64,000 nt of DNA from Argyresthia goedartella (Eukaryota > Arthropoda > Insecta > Lepidoptera > Argyresthiidae), in the NCBI GenBank assembly GCA_949825045.1, contig OX463832.1, forward strand, positions 21,570,552 to 21,634,551. The letters run 5' to 3'. A program made the position numbers and the translations under genes. Positions 21,501 to 28,958 of the stretch are shown in pieces. Under the pieces are notes generated by a model, which had not been told where the DNA came from, ran no database searches, and saw nothing but the letters and a program-made list of their open reading frames with translations. Positions within the stretch are counted from its first letter, which is position 1; each line of letters starts with the position of its first letter.

Positions 21501-22350
21501 AGGTACAGTTGTCCCTATGTTACAAAGATGAAATTATGAAAATACTAAAACTAGAACTAGTAATAACTAACCTGGCTGAGCACACTGTTGGCCGTGAAGA
21601 CTCTGTTCCGGAACCGCAAGACACTCCGCAACACAGCTTCACACTCCCAGCAAATGAGCATCTGTGATGTGTACAGCATCTGAAATTACCATAATGGTTC
21701 TAAATGGATGCGGGAGGCTCAGGACCGGAGTAGATGGCGTTCTAAAGAAGAGGATTATCCCCAGCAGTGGGTTAATGGGGGTTGATTGACAATGATGATT
21801 AAACTTTGAATCAATTTACAAAACAAAGTGCCGACAAGATTACTCCAAGCCACAGTGAGGGCATGTAGGATTAGATATTGATGCAGATAGCTTCACTCCT
21901 TCTCACCTATGTGGTGGCAGAGACAGTTGTACCCACATTTAGCCAGTTAGTCAATCCTCTAGTTTACTTGGCTGGGGGCTAGCCCATCGCTGCAGCTATG
22001 GAGATGGAGATATGAAGGCTTCCTCACCTTCATATCTTCATCCACCACTTTTTCTATCACGTTAGAACGTCCGTCTAATGCAGGCCATTGGTACATGGTC
22101 AGCACTGGATTCGAACCCGCATCTCCCGCGTGAGAAGCAAGCTTGAAACCACTAGACCACGGAGCGTGTATTGATGCACAACATGGAACGAACCACAGAG
22201 TTGACGAGTATATAATATACTCACGTGACTTGACCCCACAACACAACGGAGTACATCGCAGTACGGCGCCAGCGGACTCAGCCTGCGACCCACACTCAGA
22301 CAAGTCCGACACTTCAGGGAGTGCAGGGAAACACTGTATTTGGTCTCCAT
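4756..22350 (-). CDS. ZAD-like C2H2 zinc-finger protein gene, eight exons placed, 3' end not found
   Basis: A putative nuclear DNA-binding protein. Exons 1-2 give a ZAD-type zinc-binding module with two Cys pairs (CRTC near residue 14, CWEC near residue 52). ZAD domains usually mediate dimerisation. Exon 3 is an acidic linker ending in finger 1. Exons 4-6 and the last two placed exons carry further C2H2 fingers with regular C-x2-C-x12-H-x3/4-H spacing, several of them split by introns exactly as needed to rebuild the finger. Every junction has GT..AG ends and compatible phase except 12124/5306, where one exon is missing. The last placed exon ends mid-finger, so the gene continues left. Introns total about 16 kb and are full of transposons. 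I infer a single-copy host gene; the target DNA is unknown. Confidence 0.85.
5071..5098. repeat. GC-rich hairpin in an intron
   Basis: ACACCGGGGGG (5071-5081) and CCCCCCGGTGT (5088-5098) form a perfect 11-bp stem with a 6-base loop. It lies about 100 bases downstream, in the gene's sense, of the exon ending at 5195. No function is known. Confidence 0.7.
5195..5306 (-). CDS. Zinc-finger gene later exon (one finger and the start of another)
   Basis: Acceptor GATCGTGTTCAG; donor CAG|GTAAGA. The exon has 112 bases. The finger frame (FPCSECGLSFSKRGQLSTHRD) requires one base to complete a codon from the preceding exon, so that exon must end in phase 2. Exon 6 ends in phase 0, so an intervening exon is missing. 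The exon ends with FRCEHCGQ, completed by the next exon. Confidence 0.82.
5347..5393 (+). repeat. Short fragment of the TCTACACACGTATCATAAACC repeat family
   Basis: About 47 bases match the left end of the dispersed family described at 5805-6333 and then stop abruptly. It lies only 41 bases from the splice acceptor at 5307. Confidence 0.7.
5805..6333 (+). mobile_element. Dispersed non-coding element, copy A (internal inverted repeats)
   Basis: Copy A begins TTTATCTACACAAATATCAT and contains CCTCTTTACTGCGT, an AT-rich middle, and the right-hand motif ATATGTGTGTAGATAAAC, the inverse of the left end. About 60 further bases (TAACTGTACATAATTAGG...) are also shared by other copies. Three more copies lie at 8431-8777, 23815-24228 and, inverted, 60785-61190. 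It has no coding capacity and resembles a MITE; the superfamily is not assigned. Confidence 0.7.
6334..6923. other. No gene recognised
   Basis: Plus-strand frames at 6433-6663 and 6660-6857 have no motif I recognise. They immediately precede the FP25K-like relic and may be its 5' part. Confidence 0.4.
6924..7793 (+). pseudogene. FP25K-like (FP_C domain) transposon-borne ORF, decayed
   Basis: A frame opens MMKRTPPPQG at 6924. It shifts near 7078 to a long alpha-helical stretch (EAEDYPDIMEDIRGLL...) with the signature VDYMERKMRSC and then NISIELSKIRNIHRTN. A further shift and stops near 7555-7640 separate a C-terminal piece with DNLTSKTERLFAITRDF and FCWDPKEML. The order (coiled coil, ERKMRS, RIHR, vaDnLT..T..LF..aR) matches the family of baculovirus FP25K-like proteins common in lepidopteran mobile elements. 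At least two frameshifts and a stop rule out a working protein. The role in the element is not known. Confidence 0.65.
8100..8425. repeat. Dispersed repeat shared with 17990-18195
   Basis: Blocks such as CAATGTTTTCACTAACGTCT, GTGTATA(T/C)TTTGGAATGGTC and TTATATACTGCGCTATT occur in the same order in both places with scattered substitutions. There is no coding potential. It is probably a non-autonomous DNA element. Confidence 0.65.
8431..8777 (+). mobile_element. Dispersed non-coding element, copy B
   Basis: The same ends and order as copy A (TTTATCTACACACGTATCA ... ATGTGTGTAGATAAACTAG), with a shorter AT-rich middle. The stretch 8800-8880 next to it resembles half of the foldback element at 18405-18622. 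Confidence 0.7.
9161..9580 (+). pseudogene. Non-LTR reverse transcriptase fragment (C-terminal part)
   Basis: After a frameshift near 9240 the frame reads MMVFHSGSKPP, then FKYLGHVVTEG, DIERERRAMAVRCNMLARR and LFKAFCQSFYTS, followed by a stop and SYTQRAYSALRVQY. The block is plainly homologous to the RT tail at 56439-57056. It is a 5'-truncated, dead LINE copy in the big intron. Confidence 0.8.
9718..9880 (+). pseudogene. mariner transposase fragment
   Basis: QPRLVNRFRPLLLHDNARPH followed by TAQQTA is the mariner catalytic-region signature (HDNARPHTA, with the second Asp). The fragment stops abruptly at about 9880, where the next LINE begins. Confidence 0.85.
10458..10749. mobile_element. 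292-bp MITE inserted at TA in the LINE
   Basis: The ends are inverted: GAGTCTGGCAAACGAAAGCG at the left and its complement at the right. The similarity extends about 30 bases (through GTGACCTGRAG). It is flanked by TA at 10456-10457 and 10750-10751. Removing the element and one TA exactly rejoins the RT codons (SSY|LSD). A TA duplication indicates the Tc1/mariner/pogo group. Confidence 0.88.
11204..11600 (+). mobile_element. Interspersed repeat of the GGGTTCCGTACC family, copy 1
   Basis: Left end CGGCCAAGTGCGAGTC...GAAGGGTTCCGTACC; right end GGGTACGGAACCCT; interior CAGACGGACGGACGGACAGC. The same sequence, nearly base for base, lies inverted at 27827-28245. Diverged copies are at 19455-20100 and 61545-61685. 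It splits the LINE between HIEK and VCNKL. It is widespread in Lepidoptera as far as I know; the superfamily is unassigned. Confidence 0.75.
11920..12030 (+). repeat. SINE 3'-part fragment
   Basis: The stretch GCTGTTTCTGGTTCCCAC ... AGTGTGGG ... GCAATGTATGTGCCTGTA parallels the body of the tRNA-derived SINE at 63305-63510 without the tRNA-like head. Confidence 0.55.
12124..12262 (-). CDS. Zinc-finger gene exon 6 (end of finger 5, finger 6, start of finger 7)
   Basis: Acceptor TTCGTTTGCAG; donor CAG|GTCAAA. The exon has 139 bases, phase 2 in and phase 0 out. STQH closes finger 5 with H-x4-H spacing, CSVCAASY...HTLRRH is finger 6, and YCVECDMQ opens finger 7. The exon is much more GC-rich than its intron surroundings. 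The GTCAAA donor is weaker than the others, so the exact 3' boundary is less certain. Confidence 0.8.
12330..13749. other. Intron sequence without recognised gene
   Basis: A short CTGCTGGGGAAAGGCCTCCCC motif at 12337-12357 is a common lepidopteran repeat scrap. Frames at 12567-12892 on both strands overlap one another and show no motif. Confidence 0.45.
13750..14155 (+). pseudogene. Degenerate non-LTR RT fragment
   Basis: Pieces FLDLSKAFDHI, then IRQGGLTSPSLFH and ISYADDMVLRSP, then ESYAAAHGLRCNM appear in the right order but in several frames. The catalytic YADD is still visible. It resembles the LINE at 55660-57333 and ends 49 bases short of the exon at 14210. Confidence 0.75.
14210..14317 (-). 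CDS. Zinc-finger gene exon 5 (His half of finger 4, Cys half of finger 5)
   Basis: Acceptor TTGTTTGTAG; donor GTGAGC at 14209-14204. The exon has 108 bases, phase 2 in and phase 2 out. Joined to exon 4 it completes finger 4 (x12, H-x4-H, ending HYRELH), then encodes CDHCATKFLTRDLLLRHM, which exon 6 completes. No open frame of its own would have revealed this exon. It was found by looking for the missing half-fingers. Confidence 0.87.
14715..14800 (+). repeat. Half copy of the foldback element at 18405-18622
   Basis: GGGGGTGAGCGAAGCGAAG, then CTTTATCATTCGTGTTAGGT and GAACATGTAAGAACAACAAA match one arm of the foldback. The second arm is absent. Confidence 0.7.
15048..15340 (+). pseudogene. Degenerate C-terminal fragment of a non-LTR polymerase
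   Basis: KVERIQEKFLLHLNFRDRF and, after a frameshift, RRTLLDMMLLYNTCHGVVD match the region downstream of RT in Jockey/R1-like elements (ER.Q..FL..L, then RR..LD...LY...G..D.P.L). Stops are present. Confidence 0.65.
15479..15508 (+). repeat. (CA)n microsatellite
   Basis: About 15 uninterrupted CA dinucleotides. Confidence 0.95.
15700..16150. repeat. Diverged tandem-like block, related to 17570-17700
   Basis: Motifs TGAAATTTCAC, GCAAG...AGTAACAAGG and GGAGCGGAGCAAGCCGCC recur two or three times at roughly 120-180 bp. A related single unit lies at 17570-17700. No coding function is seen. Confidence 0.5.
17046..17305. mobile_element. 260-bp foldback MITE with ~75-bp inverted arms
   Basis: The left arm (ATTCCGGTACACAATTACAG ... 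AACTTTAGATATCCAATAT) is repeated inverted at 17225-17305 with only a few differences. The spacer is AT-rich. No clear target duplication was seen. Confidence 0.85.
17990..18195. repeat. Dispersed repeat shared with 8100-8425
   Basis: See the matching blocks given for 8100-8425. Here TCGTGTATACATTGGAAT occurs twice. Confidence 0.65.
18405..18622. mobile_element. 218-bp foldback element
   Basis: It begins AAACACTGCGGTAGCTTAGG and ends with the inverse. Each arm runs about 100 bases through GGATAAAGGGGGTGAGCGAA and GTTAGGTTGAACATGTAAGA, leaving a loop of roughly 25 bases. The arms could form a near-continuous hairpin. Related half-arms lie at 14715-14800 and 8800-8880. Confidence 0.85.
18848..19050 (-). 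CDS. Zinc-finger gene exon 4 (fingers 2, 3 and half of 4)
   Basis: Acceptor TAATTGCAG; donor GTAAGT at 18847-18842. The exon has 203 bases, phase 0 in and phase 2 out. It encodes finger 2 (CDVCGMRF...HRESH), finger 3 (CRACSYES...HYRRH) and the Cys half of finger 4 (CRKCRLQF). The Met at 19056 belongs to the intron. Confidence 0.88.
19455..20100 (+). mobile_element. Interspersed repeat of the GGGTTCCGTACC family, diverged copy
   Basis: Left part ACCGGTGAAGTGCGAGTAGG ... GAAGGGTTCCATAC; right part GTTATAGCGGCAATAGAAAT, GTGACAGACGGAGAGACGGA and GTGTACGGAACCCTT. It is more diverged than copies 1 and 2 and lies in intron 3 of the zinc-finger gene. Confidence 0.65.
20215..20790 (-). pseudogene. 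Non-LTR element fragment: RT tail and RNase H
   Basis: On the minus strand the pieces VKYHGVIIDSKLNLSSHLYN (RT tail) and, after several frameshifts, WIFTDGSKTNSGTGAGTFSE and AHNTVFQGECMGIMMA (RNase H, with the first catalytic Asp in TDGS and the Glu in QGEC) can be read. It is dead and 5'-truncated, and sits 48 bases from the exon ending at 20838. Confidence 0.75.
20838..21416 (-). CDS. Zinc-finger gene exon 3 (acidic linker and finger 1)
   Basis: Acceptor GCGTTATAG at 21417-21425; donor GTATGT at 20837-20832. The exon is 193 codons long, in phase 0. The first residues THQAPLSTLAITMLEP join in frame to exon 2. The linker is rich in Glu/Asp/Lys and has no fold I can name. The C-terminus carries finger 1, YKCEKC...QQQKHMKLH, with x12 and H-x3-H spacing. 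The internal Met at 21380 is not the start, because the upstream frame is open through the acceptor. Confidence 0.83.
21572..21679 (-). CDS. Zinc-finger gene exon 2 (second ZAD Cys pair)
   Basis: Acceptor AATTTCAG, then 36 codons, then donor GTTAGT, phase 0 at both ends. LICWECEAVLRSVLRFRNRV supplies the second Cys pair and the amphipathic helix expected after it in ZAD-like domains. Confidence 0.85.
21940..22172 (-). mobile_element. tRNA-derived SINE in intron 1
   Basis: On the minus strand, box A (GTGGTCTAGTGG, 22160-22149) and box B (GGGTTCGAATCC, 22118-22107) stand 30 bases apart, followed by a non-tRNA body (GTGGATGAAGATATGAAGG...). The anticodon arm does not fold as a normal tRNA and there is a long tail, so this is a SINE and not a tRNA gene. 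Confidence 0.75.
22225..22350 (-). CDS. Zinc-finger gene exon 1 (start codon, first ZAD Cys pair)
   Basis: The exon runs from ATG at 22350 to the donor GTGAGT at 22224-22219. It encodes 42 codons and ends in phase 0. Residues 14-17 are CRTC followed by LSVGRRLSPLA, a typical ZAD start. An upstream in-frame Met was not found with a better context. Confidence 0.82.
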
Positions 22351-22508
22351 TCCGCCCCCTTATCGACACTCTGACCGGAATAACGAGTATTGCTCTTCTT
22401 CTTCTTTGGCAATGGCTTCTAATCACTTCTAATCAAATGGGAAGCGCAAACTCCTTCCTTTGATTTGTTTGTTTTGTAGTGCCAAAAATGCGACCAGCGA
22501 CACGCACG

Positions 22509-23244
22509 CAGTGTTGCCGTTGGTAAATCCCGAGACTGCCGTACGAAAACAGCCGGATTGCCGGATTTGCCCCAAAATTGCCGTACATACTTACAAATGT
22601 CATGATTTTGACAATTAAATTCAGTGACGTCACTTCCGCTGATGGGTGCTTTAAAACACATTCCGTTTCACCTTACGTTAAAAAAAAAACAATACTAAAT
22701 AAAATAAAATGTACAAAAGAGAGGTCTTTTATGTTTTTAGGTCTCAATATCTATATATATATATCGAGACTAAGGCTTCTCTATTGATAAAATTAAATAA
22801 AAAATATAGCTTTCTATAACTTATATGTTTTATTTGCCACTCCCACTGGTGACTATAGTATTGGGCTCTGCCTTTGCCTTTCTTGCTTTTTGGGGATGAA
22901 AGGCCCAGCATCTTCCTCTGAGGTTGAGGACATCCTTTCTTTGACTTTATAATCACGAAGAAGAAAAAACATTAACAAAACAAACTAACTCCACTGACGT
23001 GAAGCAGAAGATGTCTATCCTATAGGTTGCTTGAAAAATACTGTGCTGTGCTACTGGATATAAAGCCGTCGACGCCCGCTCGTTTTGGGTTCTGATTGGT
23101 CAATGTTTTACATTTTGGGTGCGATCGCCGAATTGCCGTATTATAACGTACGGTAGTAAATGCCTTGCCGTGCACCGTGCAAATCATCTTTTTTAGACAG
23201 AATTTCCGTACGATACGGCAACTGCCGTACGTTTGGCAACACTG
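22509..23244. mobile_element. 736-bp hAT-type non-autonomous element with 8-bp TSD
   Basis: Ends CAGTGTTGCC and GGCAACACTG are perfect inverted repeats. CACGCACG lies immediately outside on both sides (22501-22508, 23245-23252), the 8-bp duplication typical of hAT. Sub-terminal GCCGTACG motifs recur near both ends. There is no transposase frame. It sits 159 bp upstream of the zinc-finger start codon and so in the likely promoter region. Confidence 0.92.
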
Positions 23245-23252
23245 CACGCACG

Positions 23253-23814
23253 GCTACGGATCGGGGGCAGGCAAGCATAAAGTCACAGAGTACATTTGCA
23301 TAAAGCCATAAACCAGCAATCAGCAAGCGAAGCGATTCGATCTTTGAATCGATCCATACAACCGCATAATCGTGGACTCGATTTTTTGCGGTTTCACGGC
23401 AAATTTCGCTAACAAATCACATGAAAAAATGCATAAGATATTCGGCTGAAGATTCTCGGAGTCGGGCCACCGACCTCCTTGTGGGTATTATATTCCTTGC
23501 CACCGACTAACGTCATTATTTGGAACACCATAAAAAAATATAATGTGACCCTGTAGAATATTGGACCGAAAACAAAAAAAAAAAAACAAAACGAGAGCTG
23601 TAGCTTAAAATACTTATCAATAGTTGGAGGATTTTTTTCAAAGTTGATGTAATAAAACTTTACAATCCTATGAAGAACAACGGGATAATCGTAATATTTA
23701 CGTCAGAGCTCTCTGGACCACATTCCGTTTTGTCACAAAGAAAACATCAAATAAAATTAAAAATATTAGTTGTTCTTTAATTTGTATATATTTAATATTA
23801 AATGACCTTAAAAT
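23253..23814. other. Intergenic, nothing recognised
   Basis: AT-rich sequence between two mobile elements. No frame with motifs. Confidence 0.5.
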
Positions 23815-24228
23815 CTTTATCTACACACGAATCATAAACCCTCTTTACTGCGTACAAAAACCGCACGTTACGATCAGCATAATGTTAAACTACATGGTAA
23901 AAACTCATTTCTTATCTGAAAAATTACACATTATGACCATAATGTGTAATTTTTTCTACACATTATGACATTCAAATTTCGAACGCCGACGCCCGACGCA
24001 TGCCGCCCCTAGTTTGTCTGTGAAGTTGGTATTGACATTCAAATTTCGAACGCCGACGCCCGAAGTTGGTGCTACAGAACAAGCTAAACAACTGCAAAGC
24101 CACAATGCCGGTCAAACATGCGGTTCCTGTACACATCAAAGAGAGCTTATGATATGTGTGTAGATAAACTAGTGTATGTAACTGTACATAATTAGGCATT
24201 ATGTAGCAGTCACATAAACTACTATTAA
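23815..24228 (+). mobile_element. Dispersed non-coding element, copy C
   Basis: The same start (TCTACACACGAATCATAAACC), internal motif (TTTCGAACGCCGACGCCCG, here twice by a local duplication) and end (TGTGTAGATAAACTAGTG) as copies A and B. Confidence 0.75.
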
Positions 24229-24639
24229 GAAACATCAATTAAAAAAAACTCAACGCAATAATAATTGCCAAACGAATAAATTTCTTTCAAGTTCGTCACA
24301 GTGTGACTTTTTGACATTAAAAACAAAACAATAATTCTCTTCTACTCTTAATTAACTTAAAATTTGCAAGTAATATCTAAATATAACTTTATTGTCAACT
24401 AAATCTAGTAAAATAATAACTAATAATCTAATATTTATTGAATAATATCAGTTATTGTCTTCATTTTGGGACAGTAACTAATTGGAGTTCAGAGTGACGA
24501 ACTGGAAAAACTTAAGCTAGGTTTACATTAGTTAAATATTATAACATTTCCAGTAAGTAGACATGGGTTGATAATTTTAGGCTTTTTATAATAAGTCTTT
24601 AATGAATCAGTCAATATACGCGGATTGAAAAGAAATTGG

Positions 24640-27250
24640 ATAAAATCACGAAATCATGTATAGATCATATTTTTATGCGAGACGCGGATAGATATGAGAA
24701 CAGATACGTGCGAACAGCTATGATAAACAATGCCCTCGCCGACCACTTCATAACTAGCCCGTCAATTGTAAATAACCAAAAACAAAACAACAACCAATTC
24801 AAATACACGTACAGATTAGATAACAAGAAAGCACTAAAAGACTTACCTACACGAAACTGACTGGAACCAAGCTCTAACCTTTCACAATCCTAATGATATC
24901 TCTAACTTTATATCTGATAAATTCACAAATGTATACGACAAAAATAGACTCAAAATTAAGATAAATATAAGTAATAGAAAACAATGCCCATGGAACTGTA
25001 AAAGTATAACAGAGATGTGTGCAAAAAGAGATGAATTATTCTCAATATGGAAGATGGATGAAAGTAACCTAGATAATAGATTATTATATAATAGATACAG
25101 GAATAAAACTAGTTAAAACATCAATAAAATAAAAAAATGAATATACCAAAAACATAATTTGTCAAAATTTTAATAACCAAAAAAAGATGTGGGAAATTAT
25201 AAATAAACTGTGTGGAAGAATTGTAAAGTCAGTAGACGAGGTAATAACAAAATCTTTTAAAAATTGTGAAATAGATGACTTAACAAATAAATTTGCAGAC
25301 GAATTTCAAAATAATGTTAGTAAAATTTGTAGCCAATGTAACATACCCTTATTAAATAAAGATACATATGAAAATATACCTATTACGTGTATGAGGCTTA
25401 AAAAGGTGAGTGACAGGGTGGTGCACGTGATAATCAAACATTTGAATGGTAAAAAAAGCCCGGGCGCCGATGGGATAAGGGCGTCGGACATAAAATGTAT
25501 AAACGAAAAAATAGCCCCGGTAATAACCCACTTAATTAACACATGCATCTCCACATCACAGTACCCGGACGATCTCAAACTAGGAATCATAAGACCGTTA
25601 TATAAAAAGGGTAGCCATCAGGATATTAATAATTATAGGCCAATAACTATATTAACGTGTATAGATAAAATAATAGATAAATACTTTGGTCACGAGCTAA
25701 ATAAATACCTAACACAGAATAATGTCATACATGAGAATCAATATGGATTCCAGCAGAAGAAAAATACTTGTCAATTACTCAGAAAATTCACCAGCGAATT
25801 AAATGTATACACAATAAACAACATGTTTTGGCTATTTTTATGGATTTCAGTGAGGCCTTTGAAACATTAAATTACTCAACGCTGTACCGAAAATTACAGC
25901 AGGCTGGTATACAGGGTCCGTTGCTCGGATGGTTCAGGGATTACCACGAGGGCCGGTCCACCTCGGTGAGCATAGCCGGAAAACGCAGCAAGCAAATACC
26001 AACTGAGGTGGGCTCGGCACAGGGGTCAATCCTTGCACCGACCGAGTACCTAATATAAGTTAACGATATGTGTAACATCTTTAATGGAGGGTCGGTATAC
26101 CAATTTGCAGATGATACTTGCCTACTGTATGCACATAAAGATATTGAGGAAGCGCAAAATAGACTACAGATAAAAACTGATATGCTATGTAAATGGGCTC
26201 ACGATGTTGGGTTAGTTATCAACGAACAAAAAACTAAACTCATGCACATTCATTCCCCATATCTAAAGTCAACAACAATACCCAGGATCGTGGCCCACGG
26301 GCACCAATGTATGCTTCAAAACATCATTTGTAACGGTACATGTACCAATCTGGAACTAGTCGACTAACATACGTACCTAGGCATGATAATAGACAGTAAC
26401 TTCAATTGGGGACTCCACATCGAACTTATATGTAAGCGGCTAAGGGCTATAATGGGAAAACTAGTTATACTAAAATATAAAATTCCTTACAACATACTAA
26501 GATTGTTATATTTATCATTGGCTGACTCTGTAATTAGTTATGGACTAAGTAGCTACGGTAGGACATATAAAACATACATAGATAACATATATAAACTACA
26601 ATTAAGTATTCTAAAAAAGATTGCACCATCAAAGAAAAGAAATCAATACAAAGACGGCAGCACAGCAATATTTGAATATTATCAATATCTATAATAAAAC
26701 TAAGTTCCTAATAATGTGTGAAGAAGAAGAAAATATAATTAATGTAAAACGCCGTGCTCGACCGAAATCATTGCGCTTCACTCACTATCTTATATACCTA
26801 CATTTGTTGTACCTAGATTTAACAATGACTACGTTAGGCGAACAATAGAATGTATGCTATCGCTAGAACTCAATGAACTATCGAGCGAGGTCATTGATTC
26901 CCTGTGCGTGGACACTCACAAATGTAAAACTGTATTAAAAAAATACTTCCTACAACAATGTAAACACGGACCGGCTTCACAGGTGGCGGAGGGACCCGGC
27001 GGCGGCGGCGGCGGCGGCGTAGCAGGCGAGCCGTGAACATTCTACTAAGAAATCGCGGCTTGCCTGTCGCGCGGGGAATATCCGTAGCCTGTGAAACCGG
27101 CTCATAGTATTTCGCTCATAGAATAAAATATTAGATTAAAATGTAAACAGGGTAAAAGCGGGGGACAGTGGTCACACTTAAACCTGTCAAGGATTGAGTG
27201 GCCACCTAAGTAATGTTAAGAATAATTATAATTTGTTTTTGAATAAATAA
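24640..27250 (+). pseudogene. Degenerate non-LTR retrotransposon (end of EN, RT, 3' tail)
   Basis: A C-terminal endonuclease remnant (SCIDHIFMRD near 24651) is followed after stops by RT: NGKKSPGADGIRASDIK, IIRPLYKKGS, NNYRPITILTCIDKI, NQYGFQQKKNT, FMDFSEAFETL, GSAQGSILAPTEYLI and YQFADDTCLLYA with an intact ADD catalytic pair. The tail (TYLGMIIDSNFNW..., SYGLSSYGRTYK) follows. A frameshift near 25800 and stops near 26056 and 26365 break it. The element ends at a (TAAA)n tail, 27240-27262. A (GGC)8-like run lies at 26999-27022. Confidence 0.88.
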
Positions 27251-27389
27251 ATAAATAAAAAAAAAACTAAAGTAAAAATATGTTTTCCTTAAAAGCCTAA
27301 AAATAACAAATGACAAAACGTAATACGGCTTATAGCGATAAAAAGTCATAAAACTGCATGTACCCCGTATGTTTGTATTTCATATACAT

Positions 27390-28360
27390 TACTTAATGTG
27401 TCGTTTAGGTATTTTATCTGAATTTTCTGCTTTGCCTTTGTTTTCGTTTCCCGTTTTCCAGCAGTATTTCTGCTGATATCATCTCTTATATAGATATGCT
27501 ACAACTTTAACAGGTTGGTTGCTTTTGACCAATTGATTTAGCGCGATGGACCTAAGCTGCCTTTTTTCTGATTTTCGGGTAGTTTTGTAAGTTTCGCTTA
27601 GTGAGCACTCTAATATTTCTTCACGTGCCAAAAGTTTTTCTTTTCACGGTATTTTTTTTCGAATCACTTCATTTCTTGATTTTAATTTGCGAATATATTC
27701 CACAGCTCTTCGATATCTCCTGAATACTTTTGCTTAACGTATTTTCAAAGCACAGCTTGAGTTGCTCTGAGAATTCGATGTGTTTGGTGCAGCTGTTTGA
27801 TTATCGTTTTCTTGTTTTTTTCTTTTTAGGGTTCCGTACCCGAAGGGTTCCAAACGGGACCCTATTACTAAGACTCCGCTGTCCGTCCGTCCGTCCGTCC
27901 GTCCGTCTGTCACCAGGCTGTATCTCAAGAACCTAGCTAGCTAGAGAGTTGAAATTTTCACAGATTATGTATTTATGTTGCCGCTATAACAACAAATACT
28001 AAAAAACAGGATAAAAGAAATATTTAAGGGGGCTCCCATACAACAATTCTTTCAATACCACATACAAACTTATGGATGCACCTGGTTACGTACATGGAGT
28101 GTGAAAGTAACCGCACCAATAACTTTGTAAACAATATTTTGCTGTGTAAAATCCAAACTATTCACTCCACACCATCGCTTCCATTGAACGGTGGTACGGA
28201 ACCCTTCGTGCGCGATTTAGACTCGCACTTTCCTTGACTTTTTTCGATTCTTTCAAGACCTTTTAACTGCTTCTTTCTTCCTTTGCTCTTCAAATTTTAC
28301 GGGGTCTTGTTTTAGTTTCTCCCGGTACCTTTTAACCCGTTCTGCTGCCGTGAGGGCCAT
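27390..28360 (-). pseudogene. Broken copy of a multicopy insect protein (AAERxKRYREKLK family)
   Basis: On the minus strand ATG at 28360 opens MALTAAERVKRYREKLKQ, then DPVKFEEQRKKEAVKR and a stop. The frame is then cut by the repeat at 27827-28245. It resumes with KRKKQENDNQTAAPN, KSRNEVIRKKI and a DDISAEILLENGKRKQRQS-like block. I recognise this as an N-terminal charged helix followed by a ...RDD.SR.TAGK..T... block from uncharacterised, often multicopy, probably transposon-carried insect proteins. The function is unknown. Several stops are present. Confidence 0.5.
27827..28245 (-). mobile_element. Interspersed repeat of the GGGTTCCGTACC family, copy 2
   Basis: An inverted, almost identical counterpart of 11204-11600, including the interior GTGCGGTTACTTTCACACTC and (GTCC)n/(GGAC)n runs. 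It interrupts the coding-like block around it. Confidence 0.85.
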
Positions 28361-28520
28361 GTTCACTGAAATATAACATCTTATATTAAGGTGGGTGACA
28401 TTAGGTCAGCAGCCTTATGGCGTAACTAGTCTGAGCTATGAACTCATTTCATTTTCATTTCATTTTTTTAACTAATGGCAATCTGTCCTGCTATTGCCAG
28501 ACAACTTCTGCCAGTATCAT

Positions 28521-28815
28521 GTAGTGGAGGCACATGTGAAGGGACGCGGGGCAAATCTTAAATGTAGTGGAGGCACATGTGAAGGGACGCGGGGCAAATC
28601 TTAAATGTAGTGGAGGATGTGAAGGGACGCGGGGCAAATCTTAAATGTAGTGGAGGCACATGTGAAGGGACGCGGGGCAAATCTTAAATGTAGTGGAGGC
28701 ACATGTGAAGGGACGCGGGGCAAATCTTAAATGTAGTGGAGGCACATGTGAAGGGACGCGGGGCAAATCTTAAATGTAGTGGAGGATGTGAAGGGACGCG
28801 GGGCAAATCTTAAAT
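28521..28815. repeat. 43-bp minisatellite, seven units, in the LINE 3' UTR
   Basis: Seven direct units start GTAGTGGAGG and end CGGGGCAAATCTTAAAT. Units 3 and 7 lack CAC and are 40 bp. There are no spacers between units. It lies wholly between the ORF2 stop and the 3' tail of the minus-strand non-LTR element. Confidence 0.93.
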
Positions 28816-28958
28816 TGGCTGAAGACTTTTTAGTAGGTGTCTATCTGAAATAAAGTTTTACATTATCGGTTAGTTCCATGCAATATATACATAACACACA
28901 TAAAATAAACTAAGGGACAACACAATAACATAAAGGGAAGGAAGGGGATACATATCTA

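Noticed and set aside
22079..22170. tRNA gene on the minus strand
   Set aside because: Box A and box B are good, but the arms do not fold as a canonical tRNA and a SINE body follows.
26999..27036. Poly-glycine tract as part of a protein
   Set aside because: A (GGC)n run near the 3' end of a dead LINE; no reading frame with a known fold.
28521..28815. CRISPR-like array of direct repeats
   Set aside because: Units are contiguous with no unique spacers, the context is a eukaryotic retrotransposon, and the unit varies in length. It is a minisatellite.
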